Source: Apostichopus japonicus (Eukaryota; Echinodermata; Holothuroidea; Aspidochirotida; Stichopodidae). From it: DNA of 64,000 nucleotides. The notes under the pieces were generated by a model. The model ran no database searches, was not told the DNA's origin, and saw nothing but the letters and a program-made list of their open reading frames with translations. The position numbers and the translations under genes are program-made. The stretch lies in assembly GCF_037975245.1 (NCBI RefSeq), contig NC_092575.1, positions 1,679,001 through 1,743,000 of the forward strand. Direction: 5' to 3'. Below, piece after piece: positions 62,810-64,000 of this stretch (positions within the stretch are counted from its first letter, which is position 1; each line of letters opens with the position of its first letter).

Positions 62810-64000
62810 GATGCAACGGAATGAAACAGAAACAGGAACCAGGAAAGAGATTGGCATGTAACCGTAGTATATTGTTATTCCGATTCTAGTGCATTCTGAT
62901 GTAGCGCATCAGTGGGTTACTATAGCTTGCCTCCATACTTCTGTATCACTTTCAACTTTCGGTTTGTTTTGACTGCTCCAGTATGTAAACAATGGCCTGA
63001 GTTAAAGTTGCGTAATACATCATGTGAGGCGTTATCCGCTGATACATCTGGCTAATGAATATTGATTTTGTAAAGATGCTATACGACAAGAAGAGCATTA
63101 CTGATAGGGATTAGATACATCAAGGGAGTTCATCTCCGTAAAAGGTAAAGAGATCATGGTTCTAGGCCGGAGGGACAATTTAAGTGTGTGGACTGATCGA
63201 GCTTGGCTAAGGCTAAGCCCAACTCCTGCAGAATTTAGTTTTGAATTAAGTTTTAAAAGAATAGGTTGGATCTGCCTATAGGAAAGGTGTGAGAATGTGG
63301 ATAAGACGTTCAATACTTACGTTGTCACCCACCCCCTCCCTAAGAGTATAATGCGTCATCGGAGTCGTTGCACTTGCGGAGAGGAGTATGGGTGTCTTCA
63401 GAAACATTTCAAGTTGACGCCAAAACGGGTGCATTCTGAGACATATTTATAGACCGTAAATTATTTCTAAGCGACAGACTGCTGAAAATGAGGACCTTTG
63501 ATTTGAATGACCAAGTGGAGGCAGCTCTTATAATCAATCCCACTGCATCCGGCCGGGCGTTGCGTGACCCCGACTGGTTCCCGGCCGCGGCACAAATGAC
63601 CTCCGTGAAAACTTTAGCAGGTCATTATAGTTTGTAAATAAAGTGCTAATTTTGGGATACAAAATTGTCCCATATTTTGGCATCTAGTTTTTTTTTGTTT
63701 ATACAATGCAATTACTTTTTCAAGTTGGCATGAAAAAATGCAGAATTTTTAAAACTATAAATTTTACCCAACTATAGTTAGTCACTCCAATATAAAAAGG
63801 CATTTTAATTCTTGAATCGAGCCTTGATTGAACATCAAAAGAGTCATCAATAGACTTAGTGAGACTATGGCCCGGCATAAATTGAGATCGCCGTATGGGC
63901 CCACAAGGCAAGTAACTTTTCATGAACTTAGTCAAAGTAAAGTGCAAGGCAAAAATAAGTAGACTCTGATCGAATTTGGCGTTCTGTTGAGTGTCGGCAT
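62810..64000. other. LYRM9 upstream region, no gene recognised
   Basis: Presumed LYRM9 promoter and 5' leader next to 62810. A more GC-rich island at about 63520-63600 (CCGGCCGGGCGTTGCGTGAC) stands out from the AT-rich background; no coding frame or repeat family was recognised. Confidence 0.4.

Noticed and set aside
63484-63640. Possible coding exon in the GC-rich island near the right edge
   Set aside because: Short frame without recognisable family similarity and no convincing splice context; left as unassigned sequence.
1-64000. CRISPR arrays, bacterial operons, ribosome binding sites or rRNA genes
   Set aside because: No regularly spaced repeats with unique spacers and no rRNA-like sequence were seen; the genes are spliced and eukaryotic.

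Overview
This is an animal nuclear genome segment. It holds split genes with GT/AG introns, long AT-rich introns, abundant DNA transposons and microsatellites. The proteins are clearly metazoan and closest in feel to an invertebrate deuterostome; an echinoderm such as a sea cucumber is my guess, at low confidence and without any search. Five host genes could be assembled exon by exon, with every splice phase checked.

Layout. (1) Minus strand, 86-21540 and running off the left edge: the first six coding exons of CUX1/CASP, a Golgi/cut coiled-coil gene with a 12-kb first coding intron. (2) Inside its second intron lies a complete hAT-type transposon (3761-8467) with perfect 16-bp inverted ends, a 5-bp target duplication and a six-exon transposase gene that splices to an open frame of about 707 codons. 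(3) 21541-24580: the intergenic gap between the divergent genes CUX1 and NUP88, largely filled by a nest of short DNA transposons. (4) Plus strand, 24581-34599: NUP88, complete in 14 exons (742 aa). (5) 34600-37977: the convergent 3' region. (6) Minus strand, 37978-40671: AIP, complete in 4 exons (335 aa). (7) 40672-41490: an 819-bp divergent promoter gap shared by AIP and TMEM30A; half of it is a 421-bp foldback element with 105-bp arms. (8) Plus strand, 41491-56847: TMEM30A/CDC50A, 7 exons, about 381 aa. (9) 56848-61905: noncoding, with a 14-bp minisatellite and a 307-bp miniature transposon. (10) Minus strand, 61906-62809: a small LYRM9-like mitochondrial LYR protein in two exons. (11) 62810-64000: no recognised gene.

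The host genes are housekeeping functions (Golgi tether, nuclear pore, HSP90 co-chaperone, lipid-flippase subunit, mitochondrial LYR factor) and do not form one pathway. They sit as two divergent pairs (CUX1/NUP88 and AIP/TMEM30A) and two convergent pairs (NUP88/AIP and TMEM30A/LYRM9). The unusual biology here is in the mobile DNA: a structurally complete hAT element, several miniature elements with CAG...CTG ends and apparent 5-bp target duplications, a TTAA-flanked element, and a foldback element embedded in a bidirectional promoter.
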